This document shows, in pieces, positions 24,482 to 35,800 of a DNA stretch of 64,000 nucleotides; the stretch's first letter is position 1, and each line of letters begins with the position of its first letter. The stretch covers positions 426,768-490,767 of the forward strand of contig NW_005434660.1 in the NCBI RefSeq assembly GCF_000315625.1, read 5' to 3'. A model generated the notes under the pieces. It was not told where the DNA came from and did no database searches. It saw nothing but the letters and a program-made list of their open reading frames with translations. The stretch comes from Guillardia theta CCMP2712 (taxonomy: Eukaryota > Cryptophyceae > Pyrenomonadales > Geminigeraceae). A program made the position numbers and the translations under genes.

Positions 24482-25214
24482 ATTGCCGTGGGTTGCATGT
24501 TGCGCTCAAATGCATGATTTGTGAGAAATTGGTATCCAGCTGTATCTTAAGTGCTCTCATGTCATCACTCACTTTCAATTCTTCTAGTCTTACGGTCAGG
24601 ATTCATGCACTTCACTTTTCTATAGAGGCAAGGCTTTGAACTCAACCGTTCAATTCTTGAAAATCGGATGAAAAATTCTTGATGAACCACTCGACTTGCT
24701 TGTCGTCATTCGATAGTGCTGTGGATCATCGTTGTTTCAAGCAATCGAGCAGCTCACTGCTAAAATGCACTGTATTTCTTGCGAATCTATCAGACATCGT
24801 CGTGAAGACATGTGTTCTTGAGCTCACTGGTGACTATACAGCTTTTGAACAATCCAGTCACCATCTGATGATAATTTTGAAGTTCAAACGAACGGAGTAC
24901 CAGCTGCTTTCAAGTTGAAACGAACGGAGTACCAGATGCTCCTGTCCCTTCCACTTACAAGTAAAACCCAGGCTCAAATTTTTTGTCATCCAAACAAATT
25001 TCGTTTGACACGCTAGTGCGACCCTCGTCTAATAAGTTTCTAAGTGGAATTTTGTGTTTCTGCGGCCGCAAGGCTGCCAGTGCCAGTAGCCTCTGTAGGC
25101 AGACCGACAGCTGACGACCCAAATTCCTCGTTCCAGGACAAGAGATCCTGCGCACGCAAACCAAGTTATCCGAGTCCGATGGCCGCACGGGAGTCTCACA
25201 CAATGAGCCTCCGA
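24482..25214. repeat. Gap with a 32-bp direct repeat and a border repeat
   Basis: Two adjacent 32-bp copies (24881-24912, 24913-24944) share AAACGAACGGAGTACCAG. The second runs into a segment (24930-24979) that recurs near 27492-27537. No gene is supported. Confidence 0.6.
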
Positions 25215-26981
25215 CTAAAGCTTGCGTAAGGAAGGGATGATCACCTGAAGGAACTTCTTGGACACACTTGGACGGGTTCGTTTGAATGCATATTCAAAGT
25301 CGCAAGCAGTGATGGCTCGTGCTTCCTCTCTCAACGCCTGCAAGATTGTCAAGACAAGAGGGCACGACTCACACGGCTGCTCGAGAGGTGCCGCGAGCTG
25401 GAGATTTCATCAACGACCTGCTCAGAGCCCCGCGCAAACAGATCTCTGATCGGCCCCATCGCTGCCTCCTTGCACAGCACCGTGACGTCACTGCCGGTGT
25501 ACCCTTCCATCTTCTCTGCTACTTGTTGGAGGTTTGTCTCTTTCAGGTCCACCTCCAAATCCTGCCCCACGACTTCAGCCTTCTCTCTTGCCGCTTTTCA
25601 CCTCGGATAACCTGCAGCGATCTGTTCATGATCTCCAAGCGAGCCTCCATGTCTGGTAGCGGGATATAAAACCTCCTAGTGAAGCGACGGATGGCAGCCT
25701 CGTCAAGCTCCTGCATGTCCATCGTCAGTGATCCCGGCTGTGCAGCAGCAGGTTAATACACGTCTGTCACTTATTACCTGTGGTCGGTTTGTAGCTGCGA
25801 TCACAAGCAACCGACCGTCGTGGTTCTGCACGCTTCAAGGTCAATGAACAACCCTCACAAATCTGATTTCACTGTTTCCAATCCATCCATCCGAGTGAGT
25901 AATTCACTTTGCAGGCTTCTGTCTTTGCCTGTGAGGAAGAACACAGACTGAAAGAGGCCTTCCACCTGACCCACGATGCATCATTTTCCCTTCTTGCCAG
26001 GAAGATACCATCTACTTCGTCAAAGAATATGACGGAAGGCTGCCTGCCAATCAGTCTCTGTCCTTCATGTCTATTGTTTGTACTCAACTTACCTGCATGT
26101 GCTCTGCCAGCGTAAAAACGGTTCTAACAACCTTCTCCGAATCTCCAACATACTGAGGATATAAACTCATCAGACAAGCTTTATCAGTCACAAGGCCCTC
26201 GCGTCCCACTTCAGCATCTTTGTCAACAACTTCATCGCTTTGGGTATTTGCAGCAACACGTCTGCTGAGACAAGCAATAGTAGGCAGTGGCACATCATGG
26301 TTTTCTTAATGACCTTCTGTTCTCACCTTCTGTCGAATCAAGGAGGTGGACAGGTGAAAGAATGTACAGTTCATTTCACTGGCAACAGCCTTGGCCTGTT
26401 ACAAAACAACCCCCCAGTCAAACATGCAACGGAGGAGAAGCTGAGTATGTCAACCAGCAACGTCTTCCCATTCCCGGGAGGGCCGAAGAGAAGAACCCCT
26501 GCAATGCACAGCCGCCGTAAATGTCTCAACGTGATGCGCGACACAGTTTGAGGTCCCTTGGTGCCGCACCTCTTGGAGGAGCTCGGATGCCCTTGAAGAG
26601 ATCCGGTCGAAGGGAAGGAAAGACCAATGCTTCCTGAAGAACTTGCTTGGTGCCCTCCAACCCTGCAATCTGTTTGAAGCTCGTTCCAGCTCTTCGGTCA
26701 ACCACCTCGTCGAGAACCTTCTCCGCCTGGTACATGCCTCTTAGTTGCCTCCTGGTGACCGATCTACGTACCCATTCGTGATCGATCCCTTTGATCTTTC
26801 CTCGATCAATATTGATCAAAATCTCCTCTCGCGTCATCGGCGGCTTAGCCTCAGGTAGAGCGTGCGCAGACTGCGTTTGCAGTGAAGAATCGCTCAAGGA
26901 CATTTCGGCAGCTTCAAAGAGGATACTACCAGAGGATCTCCGCGGCTTCCGCGGAGGTGCTGGTACTAAACTTTCACTCAA
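25215..26981 (-). CDS. Spastin/fidgetin-like (meiotic clade) AAA ATPase
   Basis: Spliced minus-strand exons give a complete AAA module: AGTSFKQIAGLEGTKQVLQE, FPSLRPDLFKGIRAPPRG, Walker A GVLLFGPPGNGKT, AKAVASEMNCTFFHLSTS, QYVGDSEKVVRTVFTLAEHM, Walker B PSVIFFDEVDGIFLARREND, a sensor exon NHDGRLLVIAATNRPQ, then LDEAAIRRFTRRFYIPLPDM and GYTGSDVTVLCKEAAMGPIR, and a C-terminal FEYAFKRTRPSVSKKFLQ. GNGKT rather than GTGKT, and the CKEAAMGPIR helix, are typical of spastin and fidgetin. These hexamers sever microtubules or remodel ESCRT filaments. No MIT domain is visible. The open frame starts without an ATG at 26981; the first ATG is 26903. If the last exon reads through, the stop is 25215-25217. 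A missing 5' exon is likely. Confidence 0.85.
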
Positions 26982-27755
26982 TCGCCTGCGGCGAATCCTA
27001 CTGGTCGGAGCCTCAGTGGCACGCTGGGACAGTCTGTGGCAACTTACCGTTACATCAGTTGACTAATAGCGACTCATCTTCTCAGTACTCAAAGTTAAAT
27101 TAATGATACCTTCACTGGGGGGGTGGGACCGTACTGACTCGAGTTTCGGGGGCCCCCTGCTGTTATTCAAATTGGACACCGTGTCCCGGGGCGCGGCTAG
27201 CCGCGGGGTTCAACGGTTTGCCGTCGCCGGGGGCCCGGGCCGGGCAGTCCGATCCGCGTACGGTACAGGACCGCGCCCGGTCTCACCGAGAGTCCGTACT
27301 GCTGTTTTCAAGCCTCACGGTACTACGGTACTACCGTACTACCGTACGGTAGTACGTCGGTCGGTCGTCAGTGACCGCCGGACGTTGGGCCCCCGCCAAC
27401 TCAGTTGGCTTCCGCGCGCCGGGCAAGCCTCTGCCGAGTGTTCAACGGTTGGCAAGGCTCCGAGGCGGATTGGTTGCCTACCTAACTAAAATACCAGCTG
27501 CTCCCTCTTTCCACTTAACTAAAACTCAGGCTCAAAATCATGGCGAATGTTTATGTTTTCGTTCGTTTTAAAAGTGATGATGTGACGAGAAGACGAGAGG
27601 TCTACAAGCAGTGATTGGGCATACTCTTGTCGCTTTTTATGATGATCAGAAACAAGAACATGAATAATTCCAATGTAACTAACTACACAACTTTTGATCC
27701 AACCATCTCGATTCTTCCTACTGACTGAATTAATCCCGATCAGTGGCTTTGATTG
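26982..27755. repeat. Gap with GC-rich island 4 and a 22-bp palindrome
   Basis: The island runs from the border word ACTCAAAGTTAA (27087-27098) to a border segment near 27492-27537 that resembles 24930-24979. It is GC-rich and contains a perfect palindrome of 22 bp at 27335-27356 (core GTACTACCGTACGGTAGTAC). No gene is supported. Confidence 0.55.
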
Positions 27756-28889
27756 ATGATGTTCACATCGGAACGAGTTATTCCGGTTGCCATCGTCGTG
27801 TTTGCTATGTTTCTTCAGGCAAGCATTCACAAGATCCATGAAGGCCACGTCGGAGTCTACTACATTGGTGGAAGGTTGTTGGATGTAATCATTCTAAACA
27901 ATAACATGGTGGTCTGTGATTAGAGGTGGATGACAGGCGTACACGGAAGCTGGATACAATGTCATGTTCCCATTTTTCACACGAGTGCATGAAATGCAAA
28001 TAACAATTCAGGCAAGATGTATTCGCACATTATTACCCTCGTTCTGATATCTGTTGTTCCAGACTGACGAAGTCACAAATATTCCTTGTGGAACGCGTGG
28101 TGGAGTCATGGTATGTCAAAACAACCAACATCTTTCATGCGTTTTTTGAATTGATTCTTGACCAAGATAACCTTCGAGAAGGTCGAAGTTGTTAACATCC
28201 TCGACAAAAATCGAGTGATACAGACTGTGAGAAATTATGGGATCGACTACGACAAAATTTGGATTTTTGACAAGATTCACCATGAAATTAATCAGTTCTG
28301 TTCACAGCACACTCTGCAAGACGTCTACATAGAAAAGTTCGACACTGTGGATGATAGAATCAAAGAGGCATTGCAGCGAGACTGCAACACTTATGATACT
28401 GGCATAAGAATCATTGCAGTACGCGTTACAAAACCAAAAATCCCCGAGATTGTTCGACGCAATTACGAGGAGATGGAAGCACAGAAAACTCAATACATGA
28501 TCGCAGTTGAACATCAGAAGGTAGTAGAGAAGCAAGCAGAAACAGAGAGGAGAAGGCTGCAAATCGAAGCTGAGACTGCTGCTTCTGTTGCAAGCATTCG
28601 GAAGCAGCAAGAAATTATGGAGCAAGAAGCCGCAAAGAATGTCTCTCGTATCAAGGATGAGATGCACATCGCAAGGGAAAAGGCTTATGCAGATGCTGAA
28701 CATTACAAACTGCAACAGGAAGCGATTGCAAATAGTAAGTTGCTGACTAAAGAGTATTTGGAGGTTGGTTCATTTGTATGTTGATATGTTCAAAGGCTGA
28801 TGTAGCTTCGGCAGCTCAAACGGGTTCAAGCCATCAGCAATCTCTCCAAGATATATTTTGGAAATTCGATACCCGCCATGTTCAGGTGA
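27756..28889 (+). CDS. Erlin (SPFH/prohibitin-family ER lipid-raft protein)
   Basis: ATG 27756 begins MMFTSERVIPVAIVVFAMFL, a signal anchor, followed by SIHKIHEGHVGVYYIGGR. Next exons: PCGTRGGVM, ITFEKVEVVNILDKNRVIQT, IFDKIHHEINQFCSQHTLQD, VRVTKPKIPEIVRRNYEEME, the long helix KVVEKQAETERRRLQIEAET and YADAEHYKLQQEAIANSKLL, and a final exon KRVQAISNLSKIYFGNSIPA followed by MFR and TGA at 28887-28889. The order and motifs (NKIHHELNQFCS-like core, RVTKP.IPE, KIYFG..IP) are those of erlin-1/2, which form large ring complexes in the ER membrane and recruit RNF170 to activated IP3 receptors and regulate sterol homeostasis in animals. Length is close to animal erlins. Few short introns. Confidence 0.93.
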
Positions 28890-29832
28890 TTCTATCCTGT
28901 TTCTATTTTCTTTTCCTGAACATTCCTAGTCCATTGGATTTGTCGAACACAAATAATAAGAAGTAAACCAACGCCTGCCAGGTAGGGGTCAGAGTTAGGA
29001 ATTCGTTCAACTCTGTGCAATTTAATATCAGCAACAAAAGTGATTTTTACACAACAAACATGACAATCTGTGCACAATAATGTCGGCGGCAAGTGTGATT
29101 TACATCAGAATATTGATAATGCACGAAGAAAGGCACTTTCCCCATGACCTAGAAATCTACACGTCCCTTTTTTACTTGCATTTTCCAATCATTGACGCTT
29201 TGAACATGAATTCCCTTGTGCAGTCACACCTTGAATCTCTCTCGTCTCTCTTCTTTCTCTACCTTCATCGTCCATGATCCTCGAAGGCAGCGACATTGAT
29301 GATACCCCTTATTTTGTCGGACTTGAGGTGACCGGGTACATTGATGTATTTTCAGACTCCCCACCCACCCCACCCCCTGCGACCCTGTGAAGTGCTTCCG
29401 AAGTTTCCCGCGCTCCCACATGCCACTCCACATGGCACGCAAACCTAAGAGCCTGAGAGCGTCGCCATGCGGCACCTATGAGCTCAGATGCTGATGTGCT
29501 CTTCATTGTCATGCCTACCAGCTACTGTTGCCTGCTTACCTCTGTCGTTCCTGTCGTTTCTCTCGCTCTTTCTCATTGGACCCCCTCCCGTCTCCGTCTC
29601 CGTCTCCGTCTCCGTCTCCGTCTCCCCCCTCCCCCTCCCTCCCTCTTCCTTTGCCTCTCCCTCTCTTTAGCTATCTTTATACCGTCATGTATACGAACCT
29701 TTCACGAGCACCGAAAGCGATGTTTCTTACCTTCTTTCAGTCAATCAAGTGCTGTTCACCCGTTTTACCTATTAAGCGCGGTGACGGCCTTTGACTCTTG
29801 CGCAGGACTCCTTCACAAGTTCGGCTAGTCTG
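28890..29832. other. Intergenic stretch between erlin and the GNAT gene
   Basis: About 0.9 kb. A (TCCGTC)n run lies at about 29587-29626. A likely acceptor (cgcag, ends 29805) suggests the GNAT gene has an upstream exon here, since the frame is open from 29806 through its first ATG at 29833. No clear gene otherwise. Confidence 0.4.
29587..29626. repeat. (CCGTCT)n simple repeat
   Basis: Six-base tandem repeat followed by CCCTCC-rich sequence. Confidence 0.85.
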
Positions 29833-32800
29833 ATGGGGGGCTGTTACACCGGTATAGACGAAAAAACTGGAAAGTTCATAGCAAGAAGACGCACATTCGA
29901 TAAGGTATGTTCCAAATGTTGACAATTGATCGCCTGAGCTTGTTTGCTAAGGTTCGAGAGCCATTGTACGAGCTGCAACAGGTTCAAGCATGCTCCAAAG
30001 ATTTGGCAGGATCTGTGATTGTAAAGCCCCCCACCCGCGCATGCTGGATTCATTATCTTGGAGAAATGATTCAGCTATGCAATGAGGCTGCAAGGCGCTC
30101 GTTAAAAAAGCATCGCCTTGAGACATACAAAGAAATGGATGGAATTCAGTCCAAACCCCTTGGATTGGAGTACATGGCCGACAGATTAGATACCGACGAC
30201 CCTCTTTGGGGCTACCTAGTGCGATCCGAAAAGGAGGGCTTTTTGCAGGGCTTCATTACAGCAACGACCTTCACGACATGGCATAAAGATTTTGAGTGGA
30301 ATTCGATAGCACGCGAGGCGAACATAAGTGAAGAAGAAAAGAGGTAGGAATTTGGTGCTAACTCTCATATTAGGTTGATTGTCTGATGACTCATTGGCTT
30401 AGATCGTTCCTCTGGGACTCGTCCAATGAACTTTCAAGCGAGTTGCAAACTCAGCAGCGCGCAGGCGACCCCAACAACGAAGGCATTATCTGGCCCAGGT
30501 ATACACTATTTCGAGAAGTTTTGATTTTTTAGTTGAACATAAGACTTTACCAGAGTTGCCGAAATATCTCTTTTGGGTGGACTGGGCTGTGGAGGACATT
30601 TGCTCACTCTTTTGTTGGAAGATCTTGAAAAGTCTCAAGACTACGACTATGTTGTTTTGCAAGCCACTGAAAATGCTATCAAATTCTATGAAAGATTTGG
30701 TTTCATCAGAGTTGGTGCAATTGCGAAGCCAGATCAGGAAGCAATGGCTCAAAAACTGGCGGAAAAGCAACGAGAAAGAGAATTAAAACAGATTGAGAAG
30801 GAAAAGTCACGATTGTTGAAAGAGGCAAAAGTGATAGATATGAATTCCAAAGACAACCACGTGATCTCCTTGACCAGTTCAGACGATTTTGTGTGGAGAT
30901 TTGGATGCTCAAGAGTTCTTCAGGATGTGCTAGAAGGATTAAGCCACGGTGTTCTTTGGAATGCCACTCCAGTGTGTCCGAAACTTTCCGAGTGGCTATC
31001 TTGTCAAAAAGTAAATATTCTGCGCCAGGACGAATTTCAGACAATTGATGACTTCATGTTGCATTTGAGAAAAATTATATCGTCCGAGCTTGAAACGCAA
31101 TCGTCAGACAAAGGCCCTGCTTGTTTGGAACTTGTGGAAGAGCTAAAGAGTTCTTGGTGTGATTTAGAATCAAACACCTCATCCAATCTCTTCATCTACG
31201 TTGACGTTGACTGGGAAAAGAAGCAAGGATTTAAAATATTTCAATTGATCTCTGAAGGCAAATTGTTTAAAAGCAAGCGACCTGTTGTGAAAGCAATAGA
31301 ATGGGTAAAAGTGAAGTCAGCCGATGGAAACCTCAACCAAAATGATTGTGAAGTATTGTTCCTGGCTCCAAAAGACATGAAACCTATTGATCTCGTTTGG
31401 ACTCCTCGTCGAACTTTGGATGGAATTTTGCAATCTGATTTTATGCGAATTTCTGATATCGACAACATTTGTCAGAAAGCTAAGAATGTTCAAATCTCTG
31501 GCGATTTGAGGCTGAGAATCGAGAGACAAGATAGAATCGTAGGAATTGCATATGCTAGGTTGAACGCCTTGAAAGGTCTGGAAAAATTGAAGATTGACAT
31601 TCAGAGAATGATCTCAGACCATGTCGACAATGACAAGGCCCAATCGCAGTCATCAGGCGAAAAAAATATTTCCGAAATGTCGGAATACGAAAAAATGCGA
31701 AAAAGGAGAATTGATGAAAATCAAAGAATAATGCAGTGCAGCGGCATTTTGCAGCTCAAACAAAATGTCAGCGAATTTTTTGACAAATCGGACTCTGAGG
31801 CACCTGCTTGTAAACGACAGAAATTGACGAATTTCACAGAAAGCACTGACGGAAATGAGATGACCGTCGAATTTGAAAACGCAGATTTGTCTGATATCGA
31901 GACGCCAGTCAAAGAAGCACAAAATGCCAAAAAGACCTATCTCGTGCAAGAGTTCGAAAGTCTTCAATCCATTGCTCAAAAATTCATGTTAGAAACAGAC
32001 ACCCTGATGGAGGCCAATCGATCTTCCTTCGCTCATGTCAATCCAGATGAGAAGTTGCCCAATGGTTCTATCATTTTTCTTCCAGATAGAGACCCTTCGA
32101 AGTCTGTCCAAGCTTTGAGAGAGGGGTGGTCTGCGTATTGTCATTGGACTTATCCTGACCAAGAAGTGGACGACATCCATCCAAGCTATATGATGGCTCT
32201 GTAAGCTGCCACCTTTCAAGTTTTCTGAATAATTTTTCTTTGTTAGGAAATTGGATCGTAAAAAGTCTGTGAAGAATTCGAACATTCGTTCCAGGCTTCG
32301 AGACAGCCCTCCAACAAGCATGTTGATTTGTGTTGAATGTGCAAACCAAGTCTGATCGCTTTACAGGCATATTAGCCAGTTTCAAAAGAGTTCATACTCA
32401 GACGTGCATGAGTTCTTTTCGTGCACAAATGCGATGTCAGCCGCAGAAGTTTGTTCCTCTTTAGGCATCGGTGCAACCGAAATGATGGAGCTGAATCGTT
32501 CAGAATTTCCCCAAGTATCTTTAAACTACAAATTTGATGCTGGCACCGTCTTGAAGATCCCGAAATTCCAAAGTGTCAGCTTGATTTCAGACTGGCAAAA
32601 AGATTGCCTTTCAATTGTTCAGAGACTTGAACAGTCAAGATACTCAGTATATTTTCAAAGCCCATTGGATTGGAAGGCTTGCGGATTATTTGATTACCCC
32701 TTCATCGTTTCAAGACCAATGGATCTTGAAACTGTAAAGACCCGACTTCTCCAAAATCGGTATGGTAGTCTTTGGGAGGTTGCCAAGGACATCGACCAAA

Positions 32801-35800
32801 TTGTTGAGAATGCCATTACTTACAATCCAGCAGAAGACCCCGTTTCCGTTGCAGCAATGAAGCTTTCTGAAACATTCAATGCCCTGTGGAAACAATGCAA
32901 CTTGCACAAGATTTGTTCCATTCCGGAATTTGATCGGTCAATTCCAAGAAAGAAGAAGACTTTATTCAACAAAGTCGTGTCGGTTCAAGGGCGTCCAAAC
33001 CATTACTACTTTGTACTGCATTTCATACCTGATATGGAATGGTGCCATTTAGCACCTTTGAAAAGATGCAGCTGCTTCCCGAATGTCACGAGAAATGGAC
33101 ATCCACATTTGCATGCGGGACGGCCCCAATGGAAACTTGCGCCTGAAGCAGAGGGTGGGGAAATAGATGTCGGTGCTGATCGATGCAAGATCGTCAAGGC
33201 GATCACAGTCAACAAGACGGCTGACGCGGACAAAGAAGCGTGGGATATTTTGCAAGTATCCGATAAGCTGAATCAGCCTGATATTCAAACTCCATGGATA
33301 AAAGAATGCAAGGCTATGTTGACAAAACTGAGCTCAAGACAGAAAAAGGAATCAAATCTGGCAGACGATTTGAACAAAAAGAATGAAGAGATCTTGCCAA
33401 TCGCAGTATATATAGAAGCAATCAATACTAACAAATGTACAAATGCGGCAGTGCTGATCTTGAAAATCATGCGGAAACTGAAAGATTTTTCAATGAATTC
33501 AAACATGCCAAAGTCTATTCAGGCACTGCAAAAAGACCTATTCCGCATTATAGAAGAAGCATGTGTCTCCTCTCCGGTGCTGCGGACTGCGTACCAGTTT
33601 GCAAACCGCAAGCTCAAGGACGAAGAGTCCCAGGCATCAGGAGAGAGCTGCGGAAGTGGCGAGGACCAGGCCAGCGAGAAACGCGACGAGCCCGACACGT
33701 AAGATGCTTGCTGTGTGCTTGTCGCAGGGAGGGGCTGACAATGCACGCGCTCACAGGGAGGAGCTTCGGAAGATCCGGGAAGAGCAGGCGTTGCTTGTGA
33801 GCGGCCCAGGGCGTACGGTAGTCGGCAAGATCACGGCAGGGCTGCTGAAGAAAGTCTCTGAGCATCAGAGCGGAAGGATCCTCAAGTTTACCGATCTGAT
33901 AGTACCAAAAGACCTGGAGAAGCTGATCGAGGTAAGCAACAAAGCGAGAGCACAGACGTGGCGGCTTGGAGGGAGGTGGGGGGCGAGGGGGGAGGAAGCT
34001 GATTGTAGAGGTGGCCAGGCCCTCGCAGAGAACCGGTCGACCGTGAGGCTAGACCTGGAGGGGTGCGGAGTGGGAGACGTAGGGTGCAGCCTGGTGAGGG
34101 AGCTGCTGAAGCGGAACAAGCGGATCTCGGAGATCGACCTGCAGCTGAACCAGGTAGGGACGCCAAGAGGCAGAGAGAGGAAGGGGTACTGGGGGCAGTC
34201 TGACGGGGCTTGTAGGTGACGGACGGCGGGGCGAAGGCGCTTGCTGAAGCGATACCGGGGTCCGGGCTGAGCGCGGTGTTTCTTGGGAAGAACACGGTGA
34301 CAGCGACGGGAGTGAAGCTTCTGCTTGAGGCAGCGCTGGAGCAGCGGAAGCTCACAGGAACGGCTGTGGAGCTATGCGGCATACCAGAGGAGACGATGAG
34401 GGCAGTGATGTCAGAGCTGGCGGGAAAGGGGAAGGATCAGCTGGCTGCGGAAGCACAGGAGGACTGGCAGATGGGCGAGGCGCTGAAGGAGGAGCTGATG
34501 GAGTTCGAGCGGACTGAGACTTTGGATGTAGAGGAGGGCTCCAGGGAGCAGGGGGAAGCGCATGCCGCGCGAGAGGGGGGAGAAGGGGAGAGGTAAGGCT
34601 GTCTGGTGTGAGGGAGGTAGGAGAGGAATGACGGAGGTGCAAATAGGGGGTGCACTACACGGACGTCACAAGCAGACGACGAGAAGGCAGTATGCTTGCA
34701 GGATAGCAGGCAAGAGACCAGCACAGCTACGAAGCTATCGGTGAATACGGCGACTGTGCCATGCTGGAGGAAAGAAGGCAAGGTGTTGGTCAAGCGCCTG
34801 ATGAATCTACGTTCCAAGTCGTGGCCTTTCCTTGAGCCTGTAGACCCTGTGTCTATGAATGCATATGACTACTTTGAGGTCGTGAAGAGGCCGATGGATC
34901 TAGGGACGGTAGACAAGAAGCTGGAGAACAATCAATACTCTACTTGCGCGTACTTGCTGTACGACGTGTTGAGCACCTTCAAGAACGCGTGCTTGTACAA
35001 CCCCCCTGAGAATAAGGTCCATCAGCTGGCTCAGGACATGCTGAAGATCGTAGAGGAGGCCTGTGTCTCCTCTCCGGTGCTGCGGACTGCGTACCAGTTT
35101 GCAAACCGCAAGCTCAAGGACGAAGAGTCCCAGGCATCAGGAGAGAGCTGCGGAAGTGGCGAGGACCAGGCCAGCGAGAAACGCGACGAGCCCGACACGT
35201 AAGATGCTTGCTGTGTGCTTGTCGCGGGGAGGGGCTGACAATGCACGCGCTCACAGGGAGGAGCTTCGGAAGATCCGGGAAGAGCAGGCGTTGCTTGTGA
35301 GCGGCCCAGGGCGTACGGTAGTCGGCAAGATCACGGCAGGGCTGCTGAAGAAAGTCTCTGAGCATCAGAGCGGAAGGATCCTCAAGTTTACCGATCTGAT
35401 AGTACCAAAAGACCTGGAGAAGCTGATCGAGGTAAGCAACAAAGCGAGAGCACAGACGTGGCGGCTTGGAGGGAGGTGGGGGGCGAGGGGGGAGGAAGCT
35501 GATTGTAGAGGTGGCCAGGCCCTCGCAGAGAACCGGTCGACCGTGAGGCTAGACCTGGAGGGGTGCGGAGTGGGAGACGTAGGGTGCAGCCTGGTGAGGG
35601 AGCTGCTGAAGCGGAACAAGCGGATCTCGGAGATCGACCTGCAGCTGAACCAGGTAGGGACGCCAAGAGGCAGAGAGAGGAAGGGGTACTGGGGGCAGTC
35701 TGACGGGGCTTGTAGGTGACGGACGGCGGGGCGAAGGCGCTTGCTGAAGCGATACCGGGGTCCGGGCTGAGCGCGGTGTTTCTTGGGAAGAACACGGTGA

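Noticed and set aside
24955..25203. 82-aa minus-strand ORF just after the AAA gene
   Set aside because: Arg/Cys-rich, overlaps the border repeat, no domain; the AAA frame already closes at 25215.
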